A stretch of 64,000 nt of DNA, taken from the NCBI RefSeq assembly GCF_002798405.1, contig NZ_PGGV01000007.1:60234-124233 (forward strand), in the 5' to 3' direction. Below the pieces are notes generated by a model. It was not told the DNA's origin. It was given only the letters and a program-made list of their open reading frames with translations, and ran no database searches. The position numbers were made by a program, and so were the translations under genes. Source of the DNA: Glycomyces xiaoerkulensis (lineage in GTDB: Bacteria > Actinomycetota > Actinomycetes > Mycobacteriales > Micromonosporaceae). Of the stretch, positions 7,390 through 15,283 are shown one piece after another (position 1 is the first letter of the stretch; the number at the start of each line of letters is the position of its first letter).

Positions 7390-8979
7390 TCAGTCGGCGG
7401 TGCAGGTCACCTCGGGTGAGGCCGAGGAGCCGGAGCCGATGAAGCCCCAGGCTTCGACGGTCTGGCCGGCGGCGACGGTACCGTTCCAGCCGACGTCGGT
7501 GGCGGTGACCGACGAGCCCGAGGCGGTGACGTCGGCGTTCCAGTGGCTGCTGAGGCCTTGGCCGCCGGGCCAGGTCCAGTCGAGCCGCCAGCCGTCGAGG
7601 CCGCTGTCGCCAGCGGTGATCAGGACGTTGCCCTGCCAGCCGGAGCCCCAGTCGCCGGCCACCTCGATCCGGGCGGTGCAGTCGTCGCCCGCGGGCGGGG
7701 GGTCGGTGCCGTCGTCGGGCGGGTCGGAGCCGTCCGGCGGTTCGGTGGCTCCGGTGCGCGGGGTGATGTCCTGGGTGAAGACCTCTTGGACCTGCGCGGC
7801 CTCCTGGTCGAGGGTGGCGTTGTCGATCAGGTCCGACCGGTAGAGCGGCGCGGCCAGTTCATCGAGTGCGGTCTGGGCGTACCCGGAGTCGTACAGCTCG
7901 GATTTGAGCCGGAAGAACGTCTGCTCGTACAGTTCGCGGAACTGCGGTATCTCCAGTGCCCGTTCGACGCAGGGGCAGCCCCAGGTGAATCGCTGGTCGG
8001 GATCGGTCTGCGGCGGGGGGTCGACGGGGTCCGGCGGCGGCGGGTAGATCCCGTAGGCGAGGTTGTGGTCCCAGGCGACGACGGTCATCTTGCCGGTGCT
8101 CGGGGTGTATCGCAGGAAGCCGTTCTGGCCGGGGCCGTCGATGTCGTCCCAGTTGAGGATGAGGTCTTGGACGGCCAGGTAGCGGGCGAATTCCTCGGTT
8201 TCCATGCGGTCGTCGAGTTCGGCGGCGAATTCGGCGTCGGTGGCGTTGTTCATCCAGTCGAGGTAGTCCAGCAGCGGCTGCCATTCGCTCTCGTCGCCGC
8301 CTTTGGGTTCCCAGGCGCCGTCGTAGTCGTCGGGGTCGTCGCCGTAGTAGTCGAAGCCGCGGTCCCATTTCTTCTTGTAGAGGGTGCCGCCGTCCTTGCT
8401 GTCGGGGTCGCCGAAGTTCTCTTTGTCGAAGGTCTTGTCGAGTTCCTGGACGATCAGGCGCAGCACCGGTGGTTCGCCGTTGACGCTGAAGGCGGTCGGG
8501 AAGCTCTTGGTGGCGACCAGGTCGGCTCCTTCGAGCATGCGCAGGGAGACCGCTTCGTTGAGTGCCGATTCGGTTTCGTTGGATCGGACGACGATTCGCT
8601 TGTAGCCCTGGTAGTCCTGTTCGGTGTACTTGTCGAGGCGGATCAGCCAGGGCAGTGAGGACGGCGAGGAGTCGGTGCTCAAGCCCATGAGGCTGGATTG
8701 GCCTTTGAGTTTGATGCCGGCTCCGGGGATGGTCGTGCCGTCGATGGTGACGTCGGCGGTGATCCAGATCTTGTCTTCGGACTCGAGGTAGGCCTCGACC
8801 AGTTCGGTGAAGTCGGCGTCGTCGATCGAGACCTGGACGTCGTGGATCGTGCCGGAGTCCCAGAGCGGGAGGGTCTGGACCGGTTCGGGATGCTGGGCGG
8901 CGGCGGGGCTGCCTGCGAGGCCGATCGCGAGTGTGAGAGTCGCCGCGACGGCCGCGAGGGTCCGCGTGATGGGTCTCAT
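7390..8979 (-). CDS. Secreted CotH-type kinase-fold protein with C-terminal cellulose-binding module (CBM2)
   Basis: The protein has 529 residues. The ATG at 8979 is chosen because GGAGGTG (8987-8993) precedes it. Residues 1-27 form a Sec signal peptide. Residues about 35-400 match the CotH family of atypical secretory-pathway kinases: the LKGQSS strand, a YKRIVVRSN basic strand, the NWDDIDGPGQNGFLRY metal/substrate loop and the VAWDHNLAYG motif, equivalent to the CotH W-D-x-D/N element. A Pro/Asp-rich linker (about 418-440) leads to a CBM2-like domain with paired Cys and conserved Trp residues (about 440-529). Kinase activity and carbohydrate binding follow from family knowledge. It is divergent from the DUF4956-VTC pair. 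Confidence 0.9.
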   Translation of the reverse strand: MRPITRTLAAVAATLTLAIGLAGSPAAAQHPEPVQTLPLWDSGTIHDVQVSIDDADFTELVEAYLESEDKIWITADVTIDGTTIPGAGIKLKGQSSLMGLSTDSSPSSLPWLIRLDKYTEQDYQGYKRIVVRSNETESALNEAVSLRMLEGADLVATKSFPTAFSVNGEPPVLRLIVQELDKTFDKENFGDPDSKDGGTLYKKKWDRGFDYYGDDPDDYDGAWEPKGGDESEWQPLLDYLDWMNNATDAEFAAELDDRMETEEFARYLAVQDLILNWDDIDGPGQNGFLRYTPSTGKMTVVAWDHNLAYGIYPPPPDPVDPPPQTDPDQRFTWGCPCVERALEIPQFRELYEQTFFRLKSELYDSGYAQTALDELAAPLYRSDLIDNATLDQEAAQVQEVFTQDITPRTGATEPPDGSDPPDDGTDPPPAGDDCTARIEVAGDWGSGWQGNVLITAGDSGLDGWRLDWTWPGGQGLSSHWNADVTASGSSVTATDVGWNGTVAAGQTVEAWGFIGSGSSASPEVTCTAD

Positions 8980-9049
8980 GTGTGGCACCTCCATGGCCAC
9001 GGAATCTGGTTCCGTTCTCTTTGGATGCCCGGAACGGTAGCAACGTCGT

Positions 9050-9111
9050 CTATGGAAAAACTATGGAAACGCTTGCCGACGCATAGGTTCCGCATAGCGC
9101 ATTCATAGGTT
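9050..9111. promoter_or_regulatory. Array of 11-bp-periodic repeats in the CotH / DUF4956 divergent promoter
   Basis: CTATGGAAA occurs at 9050 and 9061. CATAG occurs at 9082, 9093 and 9104, the outer two as CATAGGTT. The two groups are in opposite orientation, since CTATGG is the complement of CCATAG, and every step within a group is 11 bp. Direct repeats with about 11-bp steps are the usual binding pattern of OmpR/PhoB-type response regulators. The right-hand group overlaps the expected -35 of the plus-strand gene. Confidence 0.65.
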
Positions 9112-9118
9112 GGGCTTC

Positions 9119-9124
9119 TATAAA
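9119..9124 (+). promoter_or_regulatory. -10 element TATAAA, leaderless start of the DUF4956 gene
   Basis: TATAAA at 9119-9124 ends 7 nt before the ATG at 9132, which fits leaderless transcription. No -35 hexamer matches at 17 bp upstream, consistent with activator dependence through the adjacent repeat array. Confidence 0.55.
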
Positions 9125-9131
9125 TCGCTGT

Positions 9132-9728
9132 ATGGAAGCATTCGGATGGACAGGACTGGTCGCGGATCTGGCGCTCATCGCCGCCCTGGTGTTCGGCGTG
9201 TACTACCGGCGCCACCGCCGGCGCCACATGGTGGTGCCCTATATCGGGATCAACGTCGGCGTGTATGCGGTGGTGACCGCGCTGCTGGGTGCGGAGATAG
9301 GGATCGGGGTGGGCATCGGCCTGTTCGGGGTGCTGTCCATTATCCGCCTGCGGTCGGACGAGATCAGCCACGGCGACGTGTGCTACTACTTCGCCTCGCT
9401 CTCCATTGGACTGGTCTGCGGGATCCCGCTGGACCCGTTCTGGACCGGTCCGGCCCTCGGGCTGCTGGTGGTGGCGGTGATGGCCGTGATCGACCAGCCG
9501 GTGTGGCATCAGCGGTACCGCCAGCAGCGGGTGGTGCTGGAGCGGATCTACCCCTCGCGCCCGGAGCTGGAGGCGCGGCTGATCGAGCACCTGGGGGCCG
9601 AGTCGATCACGCGGATCGAGACGACGGTGACCGACCTGGTGCGGGATTCGCAGACGGTCGATGTGACCTATCGGGTCGCCGGGCCGCGGGACCGGTCTCT
9701 GCGGCGCCGTCCGGTCCTCGCACGCTGA
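9132..9728 (+). CDS. DUF4956 membrane protein
   Basis: This 198-residue protein has three to four hydrophobic helices in residues about 5-125 and a soluble C-terminal alpha/beta region (about 130-198). The pattern GIGLFGVLSIIRLRSDEIS is the recognisable core of the DUF4956 family. DUF4956 genes are commonly found beside VTC-domain and CotH genes, as here. The biochemical role is unknown; a membrane partner for the VTC-domain protein is an inference. The VTC gene follows after 17 bp, so they are surely co-transcribed. Confidence 0.88.
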   Translation: MEAFGWTGLVADLALIAALVFGVYYRRHRRRHMVVPYIGINVGVYAVVTALLGAEIGIGVGIGLFGVLSIIRLRSDEISHGDVCYYFASLSIGLVCGIPLDPFWTGPALGLLVVAVMAVIDQPVWHQRYRQQRVVLERIYPSRPELEARLIEHLGAESITRIETTVTDLVRDSQTVDVTYRVAGPRDRSLRRRPVLAR

Positions 9729-9745
9729 GGTTGGGAGCGATTCAC

Positions 9746-10528
9746 ATGTTCGCGGGCCTCTCCCCCATCGGCCTGGGCGACCTGCTCGAGGCCGCCGAGC
9801 TCCAGACACGCGTCGACCGCAAGTACCTGGTCGACCGGGCCGACCTGGAGGCGCTGCTGGAGGCGCTGCGCGGCGAGCTGGCCGTGCTGGAGATCGACGC
9901 CGGCCGCCGCTTCGACTACGAGTCGGTCTACTTCGACACCCCGGACCTGTCGAGCTACCTGTCCGCGGCCCGCTCGCGGCGCCGCCGGTTCAAGGTCCGC
10001 ACCCGCACCTACCTCGATTCGGGCCGGTGCATGCTCGAGATCAAGACCCGTTCGGGCCGGGCCACGGTCAAGCGCCGGTTCGACTACGCCGCCGCCGACC
10101 GGCACCGGCTCACCGCCGAGGGCCGGCGGCGGATCGAGGCCTCCGGGCAGGTGCCGGTCGGCGCCGAGGCGCTGGAGCCGGTGCTGGTGACCCGGTACCT
10201 GCGGGCGACGGTCCTGCACGTGCCCTCGGGGGCGCGGCTGACCTGCGACACCGAGTTGGGGTTCGAGGACTTCGCCGGGCGGGTCGGGGCGATCAGTCCG
10301 GAGGTGGCCGTGGTCGAGGTGAAGAGTCCGGGCCGGTCGGTGCCGGTGGACCGCCGGCTGTGGGAGGCGGGGTACCGGCCGTGCTCGATCAGCAAGTACG
10401 GCACCGGCATGGCGTTTCTGCGTCCGGAGCTGCCGGCGAACAAGTGGAACCGGACGCTGCGGCGGCATTTCGGGTGGCGGCCGCAGCGTCCGGTTCCGGT
10501 GGCCGGTCAGCCGGGTCTGAGTACGTAG
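9746..10528 (+). CDS. VTC-domain (polyphosphate-polymerase-like, CYTH fold) protein
   Basis: The protein has 260 residues. The tunnel-fold motifs of the VTC/CYTH superfamily are visible: TRVDRKYLVD (about 20-29), YESVYFDTPDL (about 56-66), RRFKVRTRTY (about 79-88), MLEIKTRSGR (about 95-104), and late basic/acidic elements VVEVKSPG and SISKYGTGMAF. In yeast Vtc4 this fold makes polyphosphate from ATP; bacterial homologues in CotH/DUF4956 clusters are not characterised well. The 3' end overlaps the convergent response regulator by 22 bp. Confidence 0.88.
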   Translation: MFAGLSPIGLGDLLEAAELQTRVDRKYLVDRADLEALLEALRGELAVLEIDAGRRFDYESVYFDTPDLSSYLSAARSRRRRFKVRTRTYLDSGRCMLEIKTRSGRATVKRRFDYAAADRHRLTAEGRRRIEASGQVPVGAEALEPVLVTRYLRATVLHVPSGARLTCDTELGFEDFAGRVGAISPEVAVVEVKSPGRSVPVDRRLWEAGYRPCSISKYGTGMAFLRPELPANKWNRTLRRHFGWRPQRPVPVAGQPGLST

Positions 10529-11235
10529 CCGACGCCGCGGACGGTGTGGATCATCGGCGCCGAGCGGTGGTCGAGTTTGCGGCGCAGGTAGGAGATGTAG
10601 AGCTCGACGATGCTGCTTCGGCCCCGGTAGTCGTAGCTCCAGACCTGCCGGAGGATCTGGGTCTTGCTGACCACGCGGCGGGGGTTGCGCATGAGGTAGC
10701 GCAGGAGCCGGAACTCGGTGTCGGTGAGGTGGACGGGTCGGCCGTCGCGGCTGACTTCGCGGGTGGTCTCGTCGAGTTCGAGGTCGCCGACGGTGAGTCG
10801 GGGCGGCGGGTCTTCGGTGCCGTTGGCGGTCCGTCGGAGGATGGATTTGAGGCGCAGCATGACTTCTTCGAGGTTGAACGGTTTGGCGACGCAGTCGTCG
10901 GCGCCGGCGGCGAGGCATCCGATGCGGTGCCCGGTGTCGTCGGTGTCGGCCAGGACCATCACCGGTAGGTCGGGGAACGCCGAGCGGATGCGGCCCAGGA
11001 GGGCCAGTCCGTCGATGTCGGGTAGGGACAGCTCGGTGACGACCAGGTGGGGCCGGTGGTCCCGCAGGTGGCCCAGGGTGGTTTCGCCGTCGGGGGCGGG
11101 GATGGCCTCCCAGCCTTCGAGTCGGCAGGCGGTCTCGAGGATGCCGCGGACGTTGGCGTCCGGGTCGGCGGTGAGGATCCTAGTGAGGGTGGAGTCGGAT
11201 CCGTCCGGCCTTGGTGTCTTAAGGGTGAACTCCAC
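10507..11235 (-). CDS. OmpR/PhoB-type response regulator with atypical receiver
   Basis: The protein has 242 residues with a receiver (about 18-130) and a C-terminal winged helix (about 147-240, with TDTEFRLLRYLMRNP and SYLRRKLD). The phospho-acceptor Asp is replaced by Glu (LVVTELSLPDIDG), the conserved Thr/Ser position is Ala (VLADTDD), and the acidic pair is reduced (LTADPD). The Lys (CVAKPF) is kept. Phosphorylation by a kinase is therefore doubtful. No histidine kinase is adjacent. The GTG start is leaderless (TAGAAT 6 nt upstream). It is a good candidate to bind the repeat array at 9050-9111. Confidence 0.92.
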   Translation of the reverse strand: MEFTLKTPRPDGSDSTLTRILTADPDANVRGILETACRLEGWEAIPAPDGETTLGHLRDHRPHLVVTELSLPDIDGLALLGRIRSAFPDLPVMVLADTDDTGHRIGCLAAGADDCVAKPFNLEEVMLRLKSILRRTANGTEDPPPRLTVGDLELDETTREVSRDGRPVHLTDTEFRLLRYLMRNPRRVVSKTQILRQVWSYDYRGRSSIVELYISYLRRKLDHRSAPMIHTVRGVGYVLRPG

Positions 11236-11241
11236 GTGAAC

Positions 11242-11247
11242 ATTCTA
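11242..11247 (-). promoter_or_regulatory. -10 TAGAAT of the response-regulator gene
   Basis: On the minus strand TAGAAT ends 6 nt before the GTG at 11235, a leaderless arrangement. A 10-bp palindrome CTATCGATAG lies upstream at 11275-11284 and could be an operator. Confidence 0.5.
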
Positions 11248-11350
11248 AACCCGACATTCCTCATATATCCACATCTATCGATAGGAATTCGGTGTCGGCG
11301 GTGGTCCCGGGCCGAGTCCTTATCCGATTGCCGCCCACCGGGCCGGCCGG

Positions 11351-11356
11351 TAGAGT
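11351..11356 (+). promoter_or_regulatory. -10 TAGAGT of the FGE-like gene
   Basis: TAGAGT ends 7 nt before the GTG at 11364, indicating leaderless transcription, and decides that start over a further upstream in-frame codon at 11292. Confidence 0.45.
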
Positions 11357-11363
11357 CCGCCCG

Positions 11364-12062
11364 GTGAGCCTCGAAGCCGACTCCCCCAGCCCGCCGCGGC
11401 CCGACGGCCTGGTCGAACTGCCGGCCGGATCGGTCACCGTCAGCGACCGGCGCACCCGCCGGTCGTGGCGGGTCGACCTGGCGCCGTTCGCCATCGCGCC
11501 CACGCCGGTGACCGAGGCCGACTGGGCCGAGGCCGCCGGCGGGACCGGTCGCGGCGCCTCGGACCTGCCGGTGGTCGAGGTCTCCTGGTTCGATGCGGTC
11601 CGGTACTGCAACGCCCGGTCCGAACGCGAGGGCCTGGACCCGGCCTACCGGATCGACGGCGATCGGGTGGACCGGCGGGCCGCCTCGGCCGGATACCGCC
11701 TGCCGACCGAGGCCGAGTGGGAGTACGCCTGCCGGGCCGGCACCGACCGGCCGCGCTACGGGCCGCTGGACGAAATCGGCTGGTACCGCGGCAACTCCGG
11801 CGAACGGATCCGGCCGGTCGGCCTCAAGCGGCCGAACCGGTGGGGCCTGTCGGACATGATCGGACTCGTGTGGGAGTGGTGCTGGGACCACTACGACCAG
11901 CAGGTGTACGGCGACTACCGGGTGCTGCGCGGCGGCGGCTGGTTCGACGAGCACTGGAGCTGCCGGGCCTCGGTGCGGCGCCGGACGATGCCCACCCTCC
12001 GGATCGACGATTTGGGGCTGCGGCCGGTCCGGAGCCTGGGCCCCGGTCAGGCGGCCGAGTAG
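11364..12062 (+). CDS. Formylglycine-generating-enzyme (SUMF1/FGE-sulfatase) fold protein
   Basis: The protein has 232 residues. It contains the family motifs PVVEVSWFDAVRYCNARS, YRLPTEAEWEYACRAG and GLSDMIGLVWEWCWD, and a C-terminal RVLRGGGWFD. True formylglycine-generating enzymes carry two active-site cysteines near the C-terminus; here only one (HWSCRAS) is present, so sulfatase activation is unlikely. Other uses of the fold include C-type-lectin-like binding and EgtB-like non-haem chemistry. No sulfatase or ergothioneine gene is nearby. It ends 16 bp into the convergent hemolysin III gene. Confidence 0.85.
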   Translation: MSLEADSPSPPRPDGLVELPAGSVTVSDRRTRRSWRVDLAPFAIAPTPVTEADWAEAAGGTGRGASDLPVVEVSWFDAVRYCNARSEREGLDPAYRIDGDRVDRRAASAGYRLPTEAEWEYACRAGTDRPRYGPLDEIGWYRGNSGERIRPVGLKRPNRWGLSDMIGLVWEWCWDHYDQQVYGDYRVLRGGGWFDEHWSCRASVRRRTMPTLRIDDLGLRPVRSLGPGQAAE

Positions 12063-12697
12063 ACCACCAGCGCCACCGCCGCGAACTGGGCGGCGTAGGC
12101 GGCCACGGTGCAGGCGTGGAACACCTCGTGGAAGCCGAACCAGCGGGCGTTTGGGTCGGGCCGCTTGCGCGCGTAGACGACCCCGCCGGCGGTGTAGAGG
12201 ACGCCGCCGGCGATGATCAGCGCCGTCGCGGCGGGGCCGGCGCCGGCGACCAGTTGCGGGATCACGAACACCGCCGCCCAGCCCAGCACGATGTACAGGC
12301 CGGTGTAGAGCGCGCGCGGCGCCCCGTGCCACAGCGTCCGGAAGGCGACTCCGGCGACCGCGCCGGTCCACACCGCCGCCAGCAGGCCGATGCGGGCCGC
12401 GCCCTCGAGCGCGAGCGCGGCCACCGGCGTGTAGGTGCCGGCGATGATCAGGTAGATGTTGGCGTGGTCGAGCCGTTTGAGGCGGGCGGTGGCCGCCGGG
12501 CTCAGGCGGGCGCGGTGGTAGAGCGCCGAGACGCCGAACAGGGCCGCCGAGGTGAGCACGTAGACCGCGGCGGTGGCCCGGGCGGCGAGGGTGGGGCCGG
12601 TGGCGACCAGGATCAGTCCGGCGACCAGGGCGGCCGGGAAGGCCGCCAGGTGCAGCCAGCCGCGCAGGCGCGGACGTGTGTCGAGCGCGGTGTCCAT
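12047..12697 (-). CDS. Hemolysin III / PAQR-family membrane protein
   Basis: This 216-residue, seven-helix membrane protein carries the PAQR metal-site residues: ALYHRA (helix 2), KRLDHANIYLIIAGTYTP (helix 3) and the C-terminal FHEVFHACTV. Bacterial members (YqfA/HlyIII) are linked to lipid homeostasis; a hydrolase activity of the ceramidase type is proposed for the fold. The ATG at 12697 is the first start that leaves a short cytoplasmic tail. Confidence 0.9.
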   Translation of the reverse strand: MDTALDTRPRLRGWLHLAAFPAALVAGLILVATGPTLAARATAAVYVLTSAALFGVSALYHRARLSPAATARLKRLDHANIYLIIAGTYTPVAALALEGAARIGLLAAVWTGAVAGVAFRTLWHGAPRALYTGLYIVLGWAAVFVIPQLVAGAGPAATALIIAGGVLYTAGGVVYARKRPDPNARWFGFHEVFHACTVAAYAAQFAAVALVVYSAA

Positions 12698-12846
12698 GCC
12701 TGAACGATACGCGACTTCGGTTACCGGCCGGTAGGGTCTTGGTGCGCAGTGCGACCGCGACCGCATCCGCCTCGGCGCGCGGTCGTAGGCGCGAATACGC
12801 CGCCGCGGCGATGCGCCCGCGGGCCGGCGGCCGCGACGGTGGGGCC

Positions 12847-13362
12847 ATGAGACTCCCGCGCCCCGCCTACCGGCTGCTCATCATCGTCCACGTCGCCGCC
12901 TCGGTCGCCTGGCTCGGACTGAGCCTGTCGCTGCTGGTGCTCACCGCCACCGTCCTGGCCGCCGACCGGGCCCCGACCCAGTTCGCCGCCGGGCAGGCCG
13001 CCGCGATGCTCGCCGGCACCCTCGCCGTGCCGCTCGGAGCGACCGCCCTGGCCTCGGGGCTGGCGCTGTCGCTGGGGACCCGCTGGAGCCTGCGCTACCG
13101 GTGGGTGCTGGTCAAATTCGTCGCCACCGCCGCCGCGTTCGCGCTGACGCTGGTGCTGCTGCGCCCCGGACTGGCCGCGCTGGCCGCCGACCTCTCCCCC
13201 GACCGCCTGGTGGCGGTCGACGGCGACGCCGTCGCCGGGCCGATCGTGTCCTCGGCGATCTTCATCGGCGCGATCGCGCTGTCCTACCTCAAGCCGTGGG
13301 GAGCGCTCGGGCGGCCCCGGCCGACCGCGCGGCCTCGCGTGCCCGCTCGTAGTAGCCGATGA
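12847..13362 (+). CDS. Small polytopic membrane protein (DUF2269-like)
   Basis: This 171-residue protein has four predicted membrane helices. The first begins YRLLIIVHVAASVAWLGLSL, a pattern shared with small actinobacterial DUF2269-like membrane proteins. ATG 12847 is chosen; a GTG at 12742 behind a TAGGGT box (12732-12737) is an alternative that would add a basic Ala-rich tail. The C-terminus overlaps the convergent glycosyltransferase by 74 bp, which is long. Function is unknown. Confidence 0.7.
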   Translation: MRLPRPAYRLLIIVHVAASVAWLGLSLSLLVLTATVLAADRAPTQFAAGQAAAMLAGTLAVPLGATALASGLALSLGTRWSLRYRWVLVKFVATAAAFALTLVLLRPGLAALAADLSPDRLVAVDGDAVAGPIVSSAIFIGAIALSYLKPWGALGRPRPTARPRVPARSSR

Positions 13363-14431
13363 GCGCGTCGCCTTCGGCCTCCCAGGTGCGGCCGCGGACT
13401 TTGGCGCGGCCGCGCCGCCCCCACTGCCGCAGCAGCTCGCGCCGGCCGGCGAGGGCGGCGACCGCCTGGGCCAGGCGGTCGGGGTCGCCGGAGGGGAAGT
13501 GGGTGCCGTCGACGCCGGGGTCGACCAGTTCGGCCGCGCCGCCGGCGTCGACGGCCAGGACGGCGACCCCGGAGGCGTGGGCCTCCTGGATGGTCTGCCC
13601 GAACGTCTCGAACGGGCCGGTGTGGACGAACAGGTCCAGGGAGGCGTACAGGCGCGACAGTTCCGCGCCGTGGAGGTTGCCCAGGAACGCCGCCTGGGGC
13701 AGGTGCCGTTGGAGGGCCTTGCGGCGGGGCCCGTCGCCGGCGATCACCACTCGGACGCCGGGCAGTTCGGAGGCGGCCTTGAGCAGGTGGAGGTGCTTCT
13801 CGCGGGCCAGGCGGCCGACGTAGCCGACCAGGAGTTCGCCGTCGGGTGCGAGCGCGTCGTGGACCGACCGGTCGCGCCGGGCCGGGTCGAACCGGTCGGT
13901 GTCGACCCCGTGCGGGAGGACTTCGACACCGGCGATGCCTTGGGCGGCCAGGGACCGGGCGGTGCACCGGCTGAGGGCGAGGTTGACCGCCGCCTGGGAG
14001 TGGATGCGGCGCAGGCGCCGCCAGACGAGCTGTTCGAAGGCGGTCAGGTGGTAGGCGCGGGTGTAGGAGGGCAGGTCGGTCTGCCAGACCGCGACCGCGC
14101 CGACCCCGGCGGCGGTGGCCCAGTCGGCGGCGCGGCCGGTGTAGCCGAACGGGGAGGCCAGGTGGATCACGTCGGGCCGGTGGGCCTGGAGGGCTTCGTC
14201 GACCGCGCGGGTGGCCAGGCCGGCGCGGAAGTTGCGGTAGGCCGGGACCGGCAGGGATCGGACGTGGACGACCGGCCAGGGGGTCGGCGGGGCGTCGGCG
14301 GGGCCGGGAGAGGGGGCGATGACGACCGGTTCGTGTCCGCGGTCGTGGAGGTGCTCGGCGGTGCGGGCGACGGATCGGGCGACGCCGTTGACCTGCGGCG
14401 GGAACGACTCTGTGACGAGGGCGACCTTCAT
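13289..14431 (-). CDS. GT4-family glycosyltransferase (MgtA-like mannosyltransferase)
   Basis: This 380-residue GT-B enzyme starts with the typical VALVTESFPPQVNGVARSV loop. It has the C-terminal donor-site motif THTGPFETFGQTIQEAHASG-like region (HTGPFETFGQTIQEA), with the E-x7-E signature of retaining GT4 enzymes. Closest in pattern to actinobacterial GDP-mannose-dependent alpha-mannosyltransferases of the MgtA/PimB type, which build lipoglycans at the membrane. The donor is inferred, not shown. Confidence 0.87.
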   Translation of the reverse strand: MKVALVTESFPPQVNGVARSVARTAEHLHDRGHEPVVIAPSPGPADAPPTPWPVVHVRSLPVPAYRNFRAGLATRAVDEALQAHRPDVIHLASPFGYTGRAADWATAAGVGAVAVWQTDLPSYTRAYHLTAFEQLVWRRLRRIHSQAAVNLALSRCTARSLAAQGIAGVEVLPHGVDTDRFDPARRDRSVHDALAPDGELLVGYVGRLAREKHLHLLKAASELPGVRVVIAGDGPRRKALQRHLPQAAFLGNLHGAELSRLYASLDLFVHTGPFETFGQTIQEAHASGVAVLAVDAGGAAELVDPGVDGTHFPSGDPDRLAQAVAALAGRRELLRQWGRRGRAKVRGRTWEAEGDALIGYYERAREAARSAGAARALPTA

Positions 14432-14583
14432 AGTCGCAGCGTATGGGGGCTGTGGGGCGCCGGGGCGAACCCGACGTGGCGGGGGCTTGAACCGGATCGG
14501 AATGTTCGCCTCCCGGGGTCGGTGTCACAGGCTAGCGGTAGGTGTTGGAGGATGCAGCCGTTGTCATTGGAAGGAGCCCCGTG

Positions 14584-15282
14584 ATGTCACTGTCCAGTGC
14601 CGACATCGATCATCTGGAATCGGTGCTGGCCCAAGGCAAGAAACCGAGGGTGATGTTCACCGATGCGGCGGGGCAGGTGGCCGGCCGGTCGGGCAAGGTC
14701 GTGTCGGTGGCCTCGCCCCGCGAGGGCGATTTCGTCGAGGTCGCCTTCGGGTCCGACCAGTTGCCGTTCGCCCCCACCGAGCTGCGTCTGCCCGAGCGCG
14801 GCGAGGCCTCCCGCGCCAAGGCGCCGCGCCAGGGCGGCGGCCGGTCCCGGCAGCGGGCCCCGTCCGGGCCGGGGCTGCTGCCGGAGAGCCCCGAGCCCGC
14901 CAAGCCGGCCCCGCCGGCGCCGACCGAGAGGAAGCGAGTGACCGTGCCCGAGACGAATGCGAGCAAGCCCGAGCCGGCGCCGGCGCGCAAACGCGCGCCG
15001 CGGCAGCGCCGGGAGAAGCATCCGGAGCTGACGATCACGTTGACCTATGAGGACGGCCGGTGGGCGGTGTCGGCCGCCAAGGGCGCCCGCGCCACCGTCA
15101 AGGGCGTCGAGGTCGGGCATTCGGCGGCGCTGGCCATGTGCAAGGCCGCCGAGTCGGCCGAGGTCGACGAGGTGGTGACCGAGGTGGTCGAGAAGATCCG
15201 GGCCGAGGCCGCCGAGGAGGCCGAGGCGCTCCGCAAGCGGCTGGAGGCCGCCGAGGCCAAGCTGGCCGAGCTCGGCGAGTAG
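14584..15282 (+). CDS. DUF6319 family protein
   Basis: The protein has 232 residues. The N-terminal module (MSLSSADIDHLESVLAQGKK, VMFTDAAGQVAGRSGKV, DQLPFAPTEL) is characteristic of DUF6319. A Pro/Lys/Arg-rich linker (about 75-140) joins it to a C-terminal part with a TLTYEDGRWAVSAAKGA strand pair and a terminal coiled coil (about 195-232). The highly basic middle suggests nucleic-acid association, but no function is established. AAGGAG at 14571-14576 supports the ATG at 14584 (7-nt spacing). Confidence 0.85.
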   Translation: MSLSSADIDHLESVLAQGKKPRVMFTDAAGQVAGRSGKVVSVASPREGDFVEVAFGSDQLPFAPTELRLPERGEASRAKAPRQGGGRSRQRAPSGPGLLPESPEPAKPAPPAPTERKRVTVPETNASKPEPAPARKRAPRQRREKHPELTITLTYEDGRWAVSAAKGARATVKGVEVGHSAALAMCKAAESAEVDEVVTEVVEKIRAEAAEEAEALRKRLEAAEAKLAELGE

Positions 15283-15283
15283 T

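Noticed and set aside
12847..13362. Treating the small membrane protein as spurious because of its 74-bp convergent overlap
   Set aside because: Its helices and N-terminal pattern look like a real DUF2269-like protein, so it was kept with moderate confidence.
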